A stretch of 64,000 nt of DNA from Oscillospiraceae bacterium (GTDB lineage Bacteria; Bacillota; Clostridia; Oscillospirales; Oscillospiraceae), in the NCBI GenBank assembly GCA_902798545.1, contig CADBWQ010000005.1, positions 20,765-84,764 on the forward strand, given 5' to 3'. The notes beneath the pieces are model-generated. The model was not told the origin of the DNA. It worked only from the letters and a program-made list of their open reading frames with translations, and made no database searches. Of this stretch, positions 16,915 through 26,192 are shown one piece after another; within the stretch, counting starts at the first letter, position 1, and each line of letters starts with the position of its first letter. Made by a program: the position numbers and the translations under genes.

Positions 16915-19683
16915 ATGGGCCTGTTTTCCAAATTGTTCGGTAGCTATTCTGATCGTGAACTGAAAAAAATCATGCCGATTGCCCGTGCTGTTGAGGCAAA
17001 GGAAGCAGAATACGGCGCACTGACGGATGAGCAGCTGCGCAGTAAGACCACGGAGCTGAAAGCTCGATTGGCACAGGGAGAGACACTGGATGATATTCTG
17101 CCAGATGCATTTGCAACAGCGCGTGAGGCTGCCTGGCGTGTCCTGGGGATGAAGCCGTTCCCTGTACAGATCATCGGCGGCATTGTTCTCCACCAGGGGC
17201 GCATCGCAGAGATGAAAACTGGCGAGGGCAAGACCCTTGTGGCGGTTCTGCCGGCATACCTGAACGCGCTGGCAGGGGAAGGTGTTCACATCGTCACTGT
17301 CAACGACTACCTCGCACGCCGCGACAGTGAGTGGATGGGAAAAGTTCATCGCTTCCTCGGCCTGAATGTCGGCCTGATTGTACACGGGCTAACCAATGAG
17401 GAGCGCAGAGACGCCTATAACTGCGATATTACCTATGGTACAAACAACGAAATGGGCTTTGACTACCTGCGCGACAACATGGCCCTGTATAAAGAGGACA
17501 TGGTCCAACGCGGCCACTCTTTTGCGATCGTCGACGAGGTGGACTCTATTCTCATCGATGAAGCCCGGACACCTCTGATCATCTCAGGGCAGGGTGACGA
17601 GAGCACGGACCTTTACCGTCAGGCGGACGACTTCGTGAGCAGGCTGAAGAAGGTGGTCTATGCCTCGGTGGATGAGAAGGAAGAGGAGAGCGAGGACCTG
17701 GATGCAGACTATGTCGTTGACGAGAAAGCCCGGACTGCAACCCTGACCGCACGCGGCATCGCAAAGGCAGAGCGCGCCTTCGGCCTGGAAAACCTGGCCG
17801 ACATGGAGAATGCAACGCTCAGCCATCACATCAATCAGGCGCTCCGCGCTCACGGCATCATGAAGCGTGACATTGACTATATCGTCAAGGACGGTGAGAT
17901 TATTATCGTCGACGAGTTCACAGGGCGTCTGATGCTGGGCCGGCGCTATTCCGAAGGGCTCCACCAGGCCATTGAGGCAAAAGAGCATGTAGATGTCCAG
18001 AAGGAAAACAAGACTCTTGCCACCATCACGTTCCAGAACTATTTCCGCCTTTATGACAAGCTTTCCGGTATGACCGGCACCGCTGTCACAGAGGCAGAGG
18101 AATTCGCGGCCATTTACAAGCTGGATATTATCGAAATCCCGACCAACCGTCCGGTGATCCGTCAGGACTGGCCGGATGTCGTATACCGCAGTGATATCGG
18201 AAAAAACAAAGCTATTATTGATCAGATCTGCGCGTGCCATGAAAAGGGGCAGCCAGTCCTGGTCGGTACCGTGTCGATTGAAAAAAGCGAATACCTCTCA
18301 TCACTGCTGAAAAGACGCGGTGTCCCCCATACGGTCCTGAATGCGAAGTATCACGAGAAGGAAGCTGAGATTGTAGCTCAGGCAGGCAAACTCGGAGCGG
18401 TCACTATTGCCACGAACATGGCCGGACGCGGAACCGATATCATGCTGGGCGGCAATGCTGAGTATCTGGCCAAGAACGACCTGAAGAAGGCGGGATACGA
18501 CGAAACGGTTATCGCCGAAGCGACCGGCTTTGCTGAGACCGACGACGAGACCATCAAGAACGCAAGAGCGCTTTTTGCCGAACGCATGGCTGCCCATAAA
18601 GAGATTACCAGCGCAGAGGCAGAGAAGGTGAGAGCGGCAGGAGGCCTCTTCATCCTGGGCACCGAACGCCACGAATCACGACGGATCGATAACCAGCTGC
18701 GCGGCCGTTCCGGACGCCAGGGAGACCCGGGTGAAAGCCGATTCTATCTGGCGATGACCGACGATGTCATGCGTTTGTTCGGCTCTGAGCGCATCATGGG
18801 GATGATGGACAGCCTGAAGATGGAAGAAGATACGCCACTGGATGCAAAGATGCTCTCCGGGGCGATTGAACAGGCCCAGAAGACCGTGGAGAGCCGCAAC
18901 TTCCAAACACGTAAGAATGTGCTGGAATATGACGATGTCATGAACCAGCAGCGTGAAATAATCTATGGAGAGCGTCGTAAGGTGCTGGACGGAGAAGACC
19001 TCCAGCCGCAGATTCGGAGTATGCTGGAAGAATTCGTAAGCTCCACTGTCACGGACGGCCTGGCTGGCGGACATGCTGAGAGCCAGCAACAGCTGGATGA
19101 TGCACTCAAGCCTTTTGAAGGCCTTTTCATGCGCAGGGGAGATGTGAAACTGACTGACCTTAAGAAAGCTGATGCGGCATCTGTTACTGAACGCGTACAG
19201 AGTATTGCCAATGCTGTTTATGACGCGAGGGAACAGGCCTTTGGAACGGCACCCAATGGAACGCCGATGATGCGTGAGCTTGAGAGAGTCATTATGCTGC
19301 GCGTGGTCGACGAGTACTGGATGGATCATATCGATGCCATGGATGAACTGAAACGTGGTATTGGCCTGCGCGGGTATGGACAGACAAAGCCCATTGATGC
19401 ATATAAACAGGAGGGCTTCGATATGTTCGAAGCCATGGTAAGAGGTATCCGTGAAGAGACGGTGCGCCGGCTGTTCACAGTTCGCGTCCGTGTCCAGCAG
19501 CCGATTGAACGAAAGGCTGTTGCAAAGAACGCCGCTGCCAACGTCGGCGGTGAACCGGTTAAGAAAACACCGGTGAAGAAAGCGCCGAAACCCGGACGGA
19601 ATGACCCCTGCCCCTGTGGCAAAATGAAAGCAGATGGAAGTCGCCGCCTGAAATACAAGGAATGCTGTGGCCGCAACGAGTGA
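16915..19683 (+). CDS. secA: Preprotein translocase ATPase SecA
   Basis: The 922-residue protein has the complete SecA layout: Walker [12 protein letters not shown] near residue 100, the [19 protein letters not shown] helicase motif, [10 protein letters not shown], the [16 protein letters not shown] motif VI region, the helical wing/scaffold, and a C-terminal CPCGK...CC zinc motif that binds SecB or the ribosome and membrane. It powers Sec-dependent export. The start is set by GGAGGTTCCT before ATG 16915. The next gene begins 15 bases later. Confidence 0.97.
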   Translation: MGLFSKLFGSYSDRELKKIMPIARAVEAKEAEYGALTDEQLRSKTTELKARLAQGETLDDILPDAFATAREAAWRVLGMKPFPVQIIGGIVLHQGRIAEMKTGEGKTLVAVLPAYLNALAGEGVHIVTVNDYLARRDSEWMGKVHRFLGLNVGLIVHGLTNEERRDAYNCDITYGTNNEMGFDYLRDNMALYKEDMVQRGHSFAIVDEVDSILIDEARTPLIISGQGDESTDLYRQADDFVSRLKKVVYASVDEKEEESEDLDADYVVDEKARTATLTARGIAKAERAFGLENLADMENATLSHHINQALRAHGIMKRDIDYIVKDGEIIIVDEFTGRLMLGRRYSEGLHQAIEAKEHVDVQKENKTLATITFQNYFRLYDKLSGMTGTAVTEAEEFAAIYKLDIIEIPTNRPVIRQDWPDVVYRSDIGKNKAIIDQICACHEKGQPVLVGTVSIEKSEYLSSLLKRRGVPHTVLNAKYHEKEAEIVAQAGKLGAVTIATNMAGRGTDIMLGGNAEYLAKNDLKKAGYDETVIAEATGFAETDDETIKNARALFAERMAAHKEITSAEAEKVRAAGGLFILGTERHESRRIDNQLRGRSGRQGDPGESRFYLAMTDDVMRLFGSERIMGMMDSLKMEEDTPLDAKMLSGAIEQAQKTVESRNFQTRKNVLEYDDVMNQQREIIYGERRKVLDGEDLQPQIRSMLEEFVSSTVTDGLAGGHAESQQQLDDALKPFEGLFMRRGDVKLTDLKKADAASVTERVQSIANAVYDAREQAFGTAPNGTPMMRELERVIMLRVVDEYWMDHIDAMDELKRGIGLRGYGQTKPIDAYKQEGFDMFEAMVRGIREETVRRLFTVRVRVQQPIERKAVAKNAAANVGGEPVKKTPVKKAPKPGRNDPCPCGKMKADGSRRLKYKECCGRNE

Positions 19684-19698
19684 AATAGAGAGTTTGTA

Positions 19699-20517
19699 AT
19701 GTTTTCAGAAAAGCAGAGAAGCACATTAATATATATGACTTCGGATGTCATTCCGTTCCGTCATGCCTTTACAACCAGATACGGCGGCGTAAGCACCGGA
19801 TATCTGGAGAGCCTGAATCTGATTGATAACCATGGGGATGCGGATGAGAACATCCGGGAGAACTTCCGACGAGTGGCAGCTTTGATGGGGGCGGGGGCTG
19901 ATGACTGCGCTGTTACCCGTCAGGTACATGGCAATGATGTCCGCATTGTCACCGGCTCAGACAGACATGTCTGCATGAGCAAGGTTCCCTATGAAGCAGA
20001 CGGAATTGTCACAGCTACACCAGGTCTTCCACTGTTCTGTTTTACTGCTGACTGCGTGCCGGTGCTCCTGGCAGATCCGGTTCACAAGACCATCGCCGCA
20101 GTCCACTGTGGCTGGCGCAGCTCGGTTTCAGATATTCTTCATAATGCGTTGAAAGCCATGTGCAGCCTTGGCACAGAGCACAGAGATGTGAGAGCAGCCA
20201 TCGGTCCTGCTATCGGTGCCTGCTGTTTTGAAACTGATGAGGATGTACCTGAGGCGGTATGCAACTGGCTCGGGAGAGAAGCTGCTGCCCCGTTTATCAG
20301 ATCAGAGACCGAGAAGACGGGAAAATACCTTGTAGATCTTCGTGGCGCCAATGCGTGCCGACTGATTCAATTAGGCGTTTTGCCGGAACGAATCGACATT
20401 TCTGAGGAATGCACTTTCTGCTCTCATGACAAATACTGGTCCCACCGATATACCAGGGGCATGCGTGGCGGACAGGCGGCCTGCATCGTGCTGCCGGAAA
20501 AGGAGAATTCCCGATGA
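19699..20517 (+). CDS. pgeF: Peptidoglycan editing factor PgeF (laccase-domain, YlmD/YfiH family)
   Basis: The 272-residue protein shows the family's metal/active-site residues: VTRQVHGNDV, TADCVPVLLAD, AVHCGWRSS and IGPAIGACCFE. Members were once called multicopper polyphenol oxidases; E. coli YfiH (PgeF) removes mis-incorporated amino acids from the UDP-MurNAc peptide. It follows secA by 15 bases and overlaps the next gene, a lipoprotein, by ATGA. Confidence 0.88.
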   Translation: MFSEKQRSTLIYMTSDVIPFRHAFTTRYGGVSTGYLESLNLIDNHGDADENIRENFRRVAALMGAGADDCAVTRQVHGNDVRIVTGSDRHVCMSKVPYEADGIVTATPGLPLFCFTADCVPVLLADPVHKTIAAVHCGWRSSVSDILHNALKAMCSLGTEHRDVRAAIGPAIGACCFETDEDVPEAVCNWLGREAAAPFIRSETEKTGKYLVDLRGANACRLIQLGVLPERIDISEECTFCSHDKYWSHRYTRGMRGGQAACIVLPEKENSR

Positions 20518-22142
20518 AACGCTTTCTCTCTTTATTCCTTACGGTTGCCGTGATTGCCACGCTTGCAGGCTGTGGACGCGGTGATCGGGAAGATGAAAAT
20601 TCAATCCCGGAATCGACCGGAGGAAAAGATCTTGTTCGGGCCGAATCTGTGGACAGTGTTTTTTCTCTCAACACCAATCCAAACTATTCTCTGAACCCAT
20701 ATGTCGCGACAAATCATTCGAATCAGCTGGTCTGCGATCTGGTTTATGAGAACATGGTGGAGGTAGATGAAAACTTCAGGGTCGTGCCAAACGTGATCGG
20801 TTCCTGGGTTGCAAATGATGATGCAACCATCTGGACTCTTACACTGGACGGAGAGAAGACGCACTATTTCTCAGATGGAGATCCTGTTACCGGGCGGGAC
20901 CTGGTGTACTCCATCGGATATGCTATTTACAACGACCGCTTTCGGGGCCGTTTCGCAAGTTTCAAGGGCGCCTCTTATACGGATGACGGTATGACGGTTA
21001 CGTTGGGCATCGGGGACAGCCAGTTTATTAAGCTGCTGAACATTCCGGTAATCAAAACAGGTACATTTGAGGTGGAAGCACATGTGCCGCCTATCGGGTC
21101 CGGCCCGTATATGTATGACGAGGAGCGGATTACCTTACTGGCCAACCCCCACTATACCGGAACAGAAAAACTCCCACTGGATACGATTTACCTGCAGGAA
21201 TATACGGATGCGGAAGGAACTCTGTCCGCCTTTGAGGACGGAATCATTGATGTTGCGGTCAATGACCCGTCGAGCTATACATCTCTCGGCTATGCCAGCT
21301 CCAATGAGATCCATTCTTTTCCGACAACAAATTTCCACTTTATCATGTTCAATGAGGAGTCGACCTTTGGCAAGTCCAATGCATTCCGCATTGCCATGCA
21401 GTATGCGTTTGACAGGGACTATCTTGTTGAACTCCTGGGGGGTGACGCAGTACCTTCGGCTGTTCCCCTCTTTCCATCCGTGGATTATTACCCTCAGGCG
21501 CTGGCAGATGCGCTTCACTACAGTCTGGATAACTGTAAGGCGGTGCTGCAGTCTGCGGGTATCGCGGATACAGACGGAGACGGAAGAATGGAATACAGCG
21601 GCAGTTCCTCCGGCAGATTTGAGTTTGTTATCATCGTCTGCGCGGACTCCAGTGCCAAGGCCGGTATCGTCAATCGCTTTAAAGAGGATATGCGTTCTAT
21701 CGGCATCAACGTAAACGTTCAGGAACTGGACTGGGAAGCATATAAACAGGCTCTGACCGATGGCTTCTTTGAGAGCGGTAACCTTCAAGTCACATGGGAT
21801 ATGTATTATGGTGAAGTGAAACTTCGCAATAATTTTGATCTCACGGAATTACTTCAGGTCCGTACCAAAGACAATGAAAACACAAATCAGAATTACAGTC
21901 GCTCCCGGGATACCACGATCGTGGACAGAATCAACAATTATCTGCGGGCTACCGATGCTGCTCGCCCAATCGTATACAACGAATTATGTGAATATCTGAC
22001 GCGAACATCCGGGAATCTGGTTTCCATCGGTTTTGAGAAGCAGCAGCTGATTACCCACCGAGGCGTAGTCAAGGGCGTGAATCCCAACATCGGAAATCCT
22101 CTTTATGATTTCCAGAACTGGACAATTAATCTCGAAGAGTAA
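20514..22142 (+). CDS. Orphan peptide-type ABC substrate-binding lipoprotein (SBP_bac_5)
   Basis: The 542-residue protein has a lipoprotein signal peptide with lipobox LAGC (Cys20) and an oligopeptide/nickel-binding (family 5) fold, seen in NPYVATNHSNQLVCDLVYENM, the IGSGPYMY segment and FRIAMQYAFDRDYLVELL. Such proteins deliver peptides to Opp/Dpp permeases, yet no permease or ATPase gene is nearby. Its start overlaps the pgeF stop (ATGA). By analogy with MppA, which binds murein tripeptide, a role in cell-wall peptide uptake is conceivable, but this rests on context alone. Confidence 0.88.
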   Translation: MKRFLSLFLTVAVIATLAGCGRGDREDENSIPESTGGKDLVRAESVDSVFSLNTNPNYSLNPYVATNHSNQLVCDLVYENMVEVDENFRVVPNVIGSWVANDDATIWTLTLDGEKTHYFSDGDPVTGRDLVYSIGYAIYNDRFRGRFASFKGASYTDDGMTVTLGIGDSQFIKLLNIPVIKTGTFEVEAHVPPIGSGPYMYDEERITLLANPHYTGTEKLPLDTIYLQEYTDAEGTLSAFEDGIIDVAVNDPSSYTSLGYASSNEIHSFPTTNFHFIMFNEESTFGKSNAFRIAMQYAFDRDYLVELLGGDAVPSAVPLFPSVDYYPQALADALHYSLDNCKAVLQSAGIADTDGDGRMEYSGSSSGRFEFVIIVCADSSAKAGIVNRFKEDMRSIGINVNVQELDWEAYKQALTDGFFESGNLQVTWDMYYGEVKLRNNFDLTELLQVRTKDNENTNQNYSRSRDTTIVDRINNYLRATDAARPIVYNELCEYLTRTSGNLVSIGFEKQQLITHRGVVKGVNPNIGNPLYDFQNWTINLEE

Positions 22143-22236
22143 TCGAGTGACAGAACCTGTTCCGGATACAGGAAAAATATATTCGGAATATAGATAGGCA
22201 CCTACTAATCAAGTTGAACAAAGGAGCAAGTGAACG

Positions 22237-22617
22237 ATGAATGACCGTGAATTGATGTCCATGGCCCGTGAGGCCTCTCTGAATGCGTATGTCCCTTATT
22301 CCCATTTCCCTGTTGGAGCGGCTCTGGAGTGTATGGATGGCAGTGTTTTTACCGGCTGCAATATTGAAAACGCCGCCTTGGGCAGTACAATCTGTGCCGA
22401 GCGGACCGCATGTGTGAAAGCGGTCAGTGAGGGAAAGCGGAGTTTCCGCCGGATTGCTATTTTTGCCGACAGTGAAAACTGGTGCACACCCTGTGGCGCG
22501 TGCAGGCAGTTTCTGGCAGAGTTTTCACCGGAGATGGAAGTGCTCTGCGCAAAAGCCGGCAATCGTTATGTCAGTTATAAGCTGAGTGAACTTCTGCCGC
22601 ACACCTTCAACTATTGA
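22237..22617 (+). CDS. cdd: Cytidine deaminase
   Basis: The 126-residue protein has the zinc-binding signature CAERTA (C-A-E, with catalytic Glu) and PCGACRQFL (P-C-x2-C), plus the substrate-binding VGAALE and NIENAA motifs of the homotetrameric enzyme. It deaminates cytidine and deoxycytidine in pyrimidine salvage. GGAGCAAG precedes the ATG. A hairpin terminator follows. Confidence 0.96.
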   Translation: MNDRELMSMAREASLNAYVPYSHFPVGAALECMDGSVFTGCNIENAALGSTICAERTACVKAVSEGKRSFRRIAIFADSENWCTPCGACRQFLAEFSPEMEVLCAKAGNRYVSYKLSELLPHTFNY

Positions 22618-22669
22618 GGCAATTCATGAAATACTTCGGTTGATGAATCGGTCACAATGTACAGAATAA

Positions 22670-22703
22670 GCAAAATGCACAGCTGAAAAGCTGTGCATTT
22701 TGC
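22670..22703 (+). terminator. Hairpin terminator after cdd
   Basis: A 15-bp perfect stem (22670-22684 with 22689-22703, loop GAAA) ends in TTTTGCTTTA. The T run is interrupted, so it may leak into the next gene. Confidence 0.7.
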
Positions 22704-22732
22704 TTTACAGGGACAGAATAATATGATATAGT
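22704..22732 (+). promoter_or_regulatory. Promoter of the aminotransferase gene
   Basis: TTTACA (22704-22709) and TATAGT (22727-22732) are separated by 17 bases, directly after the cdd terminator. Confidence 0.6.
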
Positions 22733-22798
22733 GTAGTCAGGAATACTGTGGGATGCTTCTGCAGTATCAACGAGATAAAACAATAAAGGAGGATTCAT

Positions 22799-23986
22799 AT
22801 GATTAGTTTTGCTGAGAGAATGGGCGGAATCAAGGCCTCTGATATCCGTCAGCTTTTAGCCGTCGCGTCGAAGCCGGAAATCATCTCCTTCGCAGGCGGC
22901 CTTCCGGCACCGGAGCTGTTTCCGGTTGCCGATATCAAGGCTGCATATGATGCGGTTTTGGATGAAGCCGGTCCGGTTGCCCTTCAGTACGGTGCGACCG
23001 ACGGCTGGGCTCCCCTGAGAAAACAGATCTCCGAGCGTATGCTCAAGAAAAACAATGTTACTATTGACCCGGCAAAAATCATCCTGACCGCTGGCAGCCA
23101 ACAGGGTCTGGACTTCATCGGCAAGCTGTTTTTGAATCCCGGTGATGTCGTCGTTCTTGAGAGCCCGAGCTATCTCGGAGCCATCAATGCTTTCCGCCAG
23201 TATCAGCCCAATTTCGTTGAAGTTCCAACAGATGAAAACGGGATGATCATGGAAGAGCTGGACCGTATTCTCGCCACCACCGAGAATGTGAAGTTTATAT
23301 ATATTATTCCAGACTTCCAGAATCCGAGTGGACGTACATGGCCGTTGGAGCGCCGCAAGCAGTTCATGGAGATCATCAATAAGTATGAGATCCCTGCGAT
23401 TGAGGATAACCCTTATGGCGATCTTCGATTCAAAGGTGAGTTCCTTCCCGCATTGAAGAGCATGGATCCGAAAGAACTCATTATGTACTTCGGAACATTT
23501 TCCAAGATTCTCTCTCCTGGTATGCGACTGGGCTGGATTGCTGCCAGTGAAACGATTATTGGAAAAGTCAACCTGATTGCACAGGCAGCCGTGCTCCAGA
23601 CAGCCACCATTAACGCCATGGCAATTTCCAAGTACCTCGACATGTTCGATATCGATGCTCATGTTGCAAAGATACTTCCGGTCTACAAACATCGCTGCGA
23701 ACTGATGATCAACACCATGCGGGAGACTTTCCCGGAGGAATGTAAGTTTACCGACCCGGACGGCGGTCTCTTCACGTGGTGCGAACTGCCGGAGTATATC
23801 AATACTCGTGAAATTGCGCCGGCAGCACTGGAGAAGAAGGTCGCTTTTGTACCCGGTGACGGCTTCTACCCCTCCGGCTCAGTCAAGAACTGTATGCGAC
23901 TGAATTATTCCAATGCCACCGATGAGCGCCTTGTGGAAGGTGTCCACCGCCTGGCAGATGTTATCAAAGGAGCTATGAAAGCATGA
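22799..23986 (+). CDS. PLP-dependent class I/II aminotransferase (2-aminoadipate aminotransferase-like)
   Basis: The 395-residue fold-type I aminotransferase has the PLP-lysine segment GTFSKILSPGMRLGW, the aromatic/Asp region PDFQNPSG and an N-terminal FAGGLPAPELFP. These motifs are shared with LysN, KAT II and the aminotransferase domain of MocR proteins, but no HTH domain is present. Substrates are probably aromatic or branched amino acids or aminoadipate; the sequence does not decide. A good AGGAGG precedes the ATG. It is coupled to a thioesterase by ATGA. Confidence 0.9.
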   Translation: MISFAERMGGIKASDIRQLLAVASKPEIISFAGGLPAPELFPVADIKAAYDAVLDEAGPVALQYGATDGWAPLRKQISERMLKKNNVTIDPAKIILTAGSQQGLDFIGKLFLNPGDVVVLESPSYLGAINAFRQYQPNFVEVPTDENGMIMEELDRILATTENVKFIYIIPDFQNPSGRTWPLERRKQFMEIINKYEIPAIEDNPYGDLRFKGEFLPALKSMDPKELIMYFGTFSKILSPGMRLGWIAASETIIGKVNLIAQAAVLQTATINAMAISKYLDMFDIDAHVAKILPVYKHRCELMINTMRETFPEECKFTDPDGGLFTWCELPEYINTREIAPAALEKKVAFVPGDGFYPSGSVKNCMRLNYSNATDERLVEGVHRLADVIKGAMKA

Positions 23987-24381
23987 GTTTGAAACCCGGC
24001 CTGAAGGGAACTGCCGAAACCCGTGTTGTTCATGAGAATACAGCCGCCGCAGTCGGAAGCGGCGCACTGGAGGTCTTTGCCACGCCGTCGATGATCGCAT
24101 TGATGGAAAAGGCTGCGCTTGAGACAGTCATGCCTTATTTGGCGGAAGGGGAGAGCACGGTGGGGACAGAGATCCATGTTTCCCATGATTCGGCAATCCC
24201 ATTGGGATTCATGGTGACGGCAGAGGCGGAACTGGTTGAGGTAGACCGCCGAAGACTGAGCTTCAAGGTGCTGGCACGCTCCGGAAACGAGATCATCGGC
24301 CAGGGGACTCATACCCGCTTTATTGTTTCTCAGGAGCGCTTTATGCAGAAGGTCGAGGCAAAGAAACAAAATCTTCCGTAA
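23983..24381 (+). CDS. Hotdog-fold thioesterase, fluoroacetyl-CoA thioesterase-like
   Basis: The 132-residue protein resembles the FlK-like hotdog family: ALEVFATPSMIALMEKAA, GTEIHVSHDSAIPLG and IGQGTHTRFIV. The family includes fluoroacetyl-CoA thioesterase, but most members hydrolyse unknown acyl-CoAs. The ATGA overlap with the aminotransferase suggests that both act on a related amino-acid-derived acyl compound; this is inference. Confidence 0.85.
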   Translation: MSLKPGLKGTAETRVVHENTAAAVGSGALEVFATPSMIALMEKAALETVMPYLAEGESTVGTEIHVSHDSAIPLGFMVTAEAELVEVDRRRLSFKVLARSGNEIIGQGTHTRFIVSQERFMQKVEAKKQNLP

Positions 24382-24491
24382 GCTTCCCGCGGTCCGGCTG
24401 AGCAGATGCAACAGGCAAAGAGATACAATCTCTGACAAATCCGGATCGGAAAACGATGGTCAAGCTGTTATATTTCAGAATACGGAGAATA

Positions 24492-24540
24492 GATGCAGAA
24501 AGGCATTCCGCGGATTCCCGGCGGAATGCCTTTCTGCATC
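24492..24540. terminator. Long perfect hairpin between convergent genes
   Basis: A 20-bp perfect stem (24492-24511 with 24521-24540) with a 9-nt loop lies between the thioesterase and the PHP gene. Neither side has a proper T tract, so it may end transcription only partly or act in 3'-end protection. Confidence 0.6.
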
Positions 24541-24560
24541 TGCCAATCAAATAAAGTGGA

Positions 24561-25418
24561 TCAAACGAGTGGAATGTGGGAAGCATTCTCATGATTTAGA
24601 CGCTCCAGCAGAGAATACGGCACATACAGATCTCCGGTGCCGGAGCCAAGCTGAATATGTGGCTTGGAGCTTCCATGAAAATCACTCCCGCCGGTTATCA
24701 GAAGATGATATTCTGCAGCCAGGCTTGAGAGATAACGGCTTTGTTCTGCAGAATAACCGGAGTAGAGGCACTCGATTCCAGCAAGACCATATTCGATACA
24801 GTGTTCAATCAAATCTCGCAGATCCGCATCGGACAGCCGATATTGGAAGGGGTGTGCAAGGACGGGAATGCCGCCAGCTTCAACAATCAGCTCCACGGAG
24901 CGCTCTATGCTGAGAAAATTACGACGCTGAAAATAGGGCTTCCCAACCTCAAGATATTTGCGAAATGCATCCTGGACATCAGAGGCGAGGCCAAGCTCTG
25001 TCAATACGCGTGCAAAATGCGGCCTGCCGATAATCGTTCCGAAACGTTTTTTCAAATTGTCATACCGGACTGCGAGGCCATCTTCACGCATCAGTGCACA
25101 GATCTTTTCATTCCGACGATCCCGGTCTTCGACAATCTCGTTCAGTGATTGTTGAAGTGTGTGGTTGTTTTGGTTAACATAATATCCGAGAATGTGTACT
25201 GCGGATCGATAGCGGGTGCTGATCTCGATACCGGGGATGACTTCAATTCCGCTGGCGGAAGCTGCTTCGGCTGCCTCCGGATAACCGGCTACGGTGTCAT
25301 GGTCTGTTATGGCAATAGCGGAGAGACCCAGCGCGGACGCCAGATGTACTACCTCAGAAGGGGAAAAACTGCCATCTGACGCGGTGGTATGTACATGGAG
25401 GTCAATTTGTGATTCCAT
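24561..25418 (-). CDS. PHP-domain phosphoesterase (RNase AM/YciV family)
   Basis: The 285-residue protein has the PHP metal motifs DLHVHTTASDGSFSP, AITDHDTVAG, PGIEIST, LAHPFQYR and GGSDFHGS. The family includes the 5'-3' exoribonuclease/3',5'-nucleotide bisphosphate phosphatase RnaAM (YciV), the most likely activity. It lies six bases after gatD and is the last gene of murT-gatD-PHP. No functional link with peptidoglycan amidation is evident. Confidence 0.87.
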   Translation of the reverse strand: MESQIDLHVHTTASDGSFSPSEVVHLASALGLSAIAITDHDTVAGYPEAAEAASASGIEVIPGIEISTRYRSAVHILGYYVNQNNHTLQQSLNEIVEDRDRRNEKICALMREDGLAVRYDNLKKRFGTIIGRPHFARVLTELGLASDVQDAFRKYLEVGKPYFQRRNFLSIERSVELIVEAGGIPVLAHPFQYRLSDADLRDLIEHCIEYGLAGIECLYSGYSAEQSRYLSSLAAEYHLLITGGSDFHGSSKPHIQLGSGTGDLYVPYSLLERLNHENASHIPLV

Positions 25419-25424
25419 AATACA

Positions 25425-26174
25425 TCAAGCTCCGTGAAGTGATTGTCCGGTCAGACGGCGGATCATGTTGTCATGAGCCGTCAGTTCAGAACGGTCATCC
25501 AGCGGATCCAGCTTGACGGAACCGTAACGCCGCGACAGTGCGGTTTCGAGAAGCAGGTCGCAGAATTCGGGGTTTTTAGGGAGCATGGGTCCGTGGCTGT
25601 AGCTACCAAAGACATTCTTGTAGTGAACACCTTCGGTATGATCTTCGCCGTTGTTGCCAAAACCCACTACAACGTGGGCGAGAGGCTCTACTGATGAACC
25701 GAGCCAGGTTTTGCCGCTGTGGTTTTCAAAGCCGACGACGGTGCTGCCGCCACATTCTTCTGTGCAGCGGAAAACCGTATTGCCGATCATACGGGTCCTG
25801 GAACCGACGGTATAGAGGTCCAGAGCACCGACAAAATCACAGCGAACGCCATCAAAGGTTTCATAATATTGACCAAGCATCTGATAACCGCCGCAGATCG
25901 TAAGAACAGTTAGACCGTCTTCAATCGCCGAGCGAATCTCTTTATCTTTTCCGCTCTGGAGATCCGGCAGGAGCACTTCCTGCTCAAAGTCCTGTCCACC
26001 GCCAATGAAGAGAAGGTCAAAATCACTGAGGCGAAGAGTATCCCCGATCACGACACGACTGACACAGGAGTCAATACCGCGCCACTTGAGCCGCTGCTGT
26101 AAACAGATGATGTTGCCACCGTCTCCATAGAGATTCAGTACATCCGGATAGAGATGACAGATCTTTAATTCCAT
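25425..26174 (-). CDS. gatD: Lipid II isoglutaminyl synthase, glutaminase subunit GatD
   Basis: The 249-residue class I glutamine amidotransferase has the nucleophile in TICGGYQMLG (Cys94) and a likely catalytic His in GSYSHGP (His194), with the LYGDGGN start typical of GatD. It releases ammonia from glutamine for MurT, which amidates D-isoglutamate of lipid II. It follows murT by 18 bases, the conserved arrangement. Confidence 0.93.
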   Translation of the reverse strand: MELKICHLYPDVLNLYGDGGNIICLQQRLKWRGIDSCVSRVVIGDTLRLSDFDLLFIGGGQDFEQEVLLPDLQSGKDKEIRSAIEDGLTVLTICGGYQMLGQYYETFDGVRCDFVGALDLYTVGSRTRMIGNTVFRCTEECGGSTVVGFENHSGKTWLGSSVEPLAHVVVGFGNNGEDHTEGVHYKNVFGSYSHGPMLPKNPEFCDLLLETALSRRYGSVKLDPLDDRSELTAHDNMIRRLTGQSLHGA

Positions 26175-26192
26175 GTATTGACCCTCCTTTCC

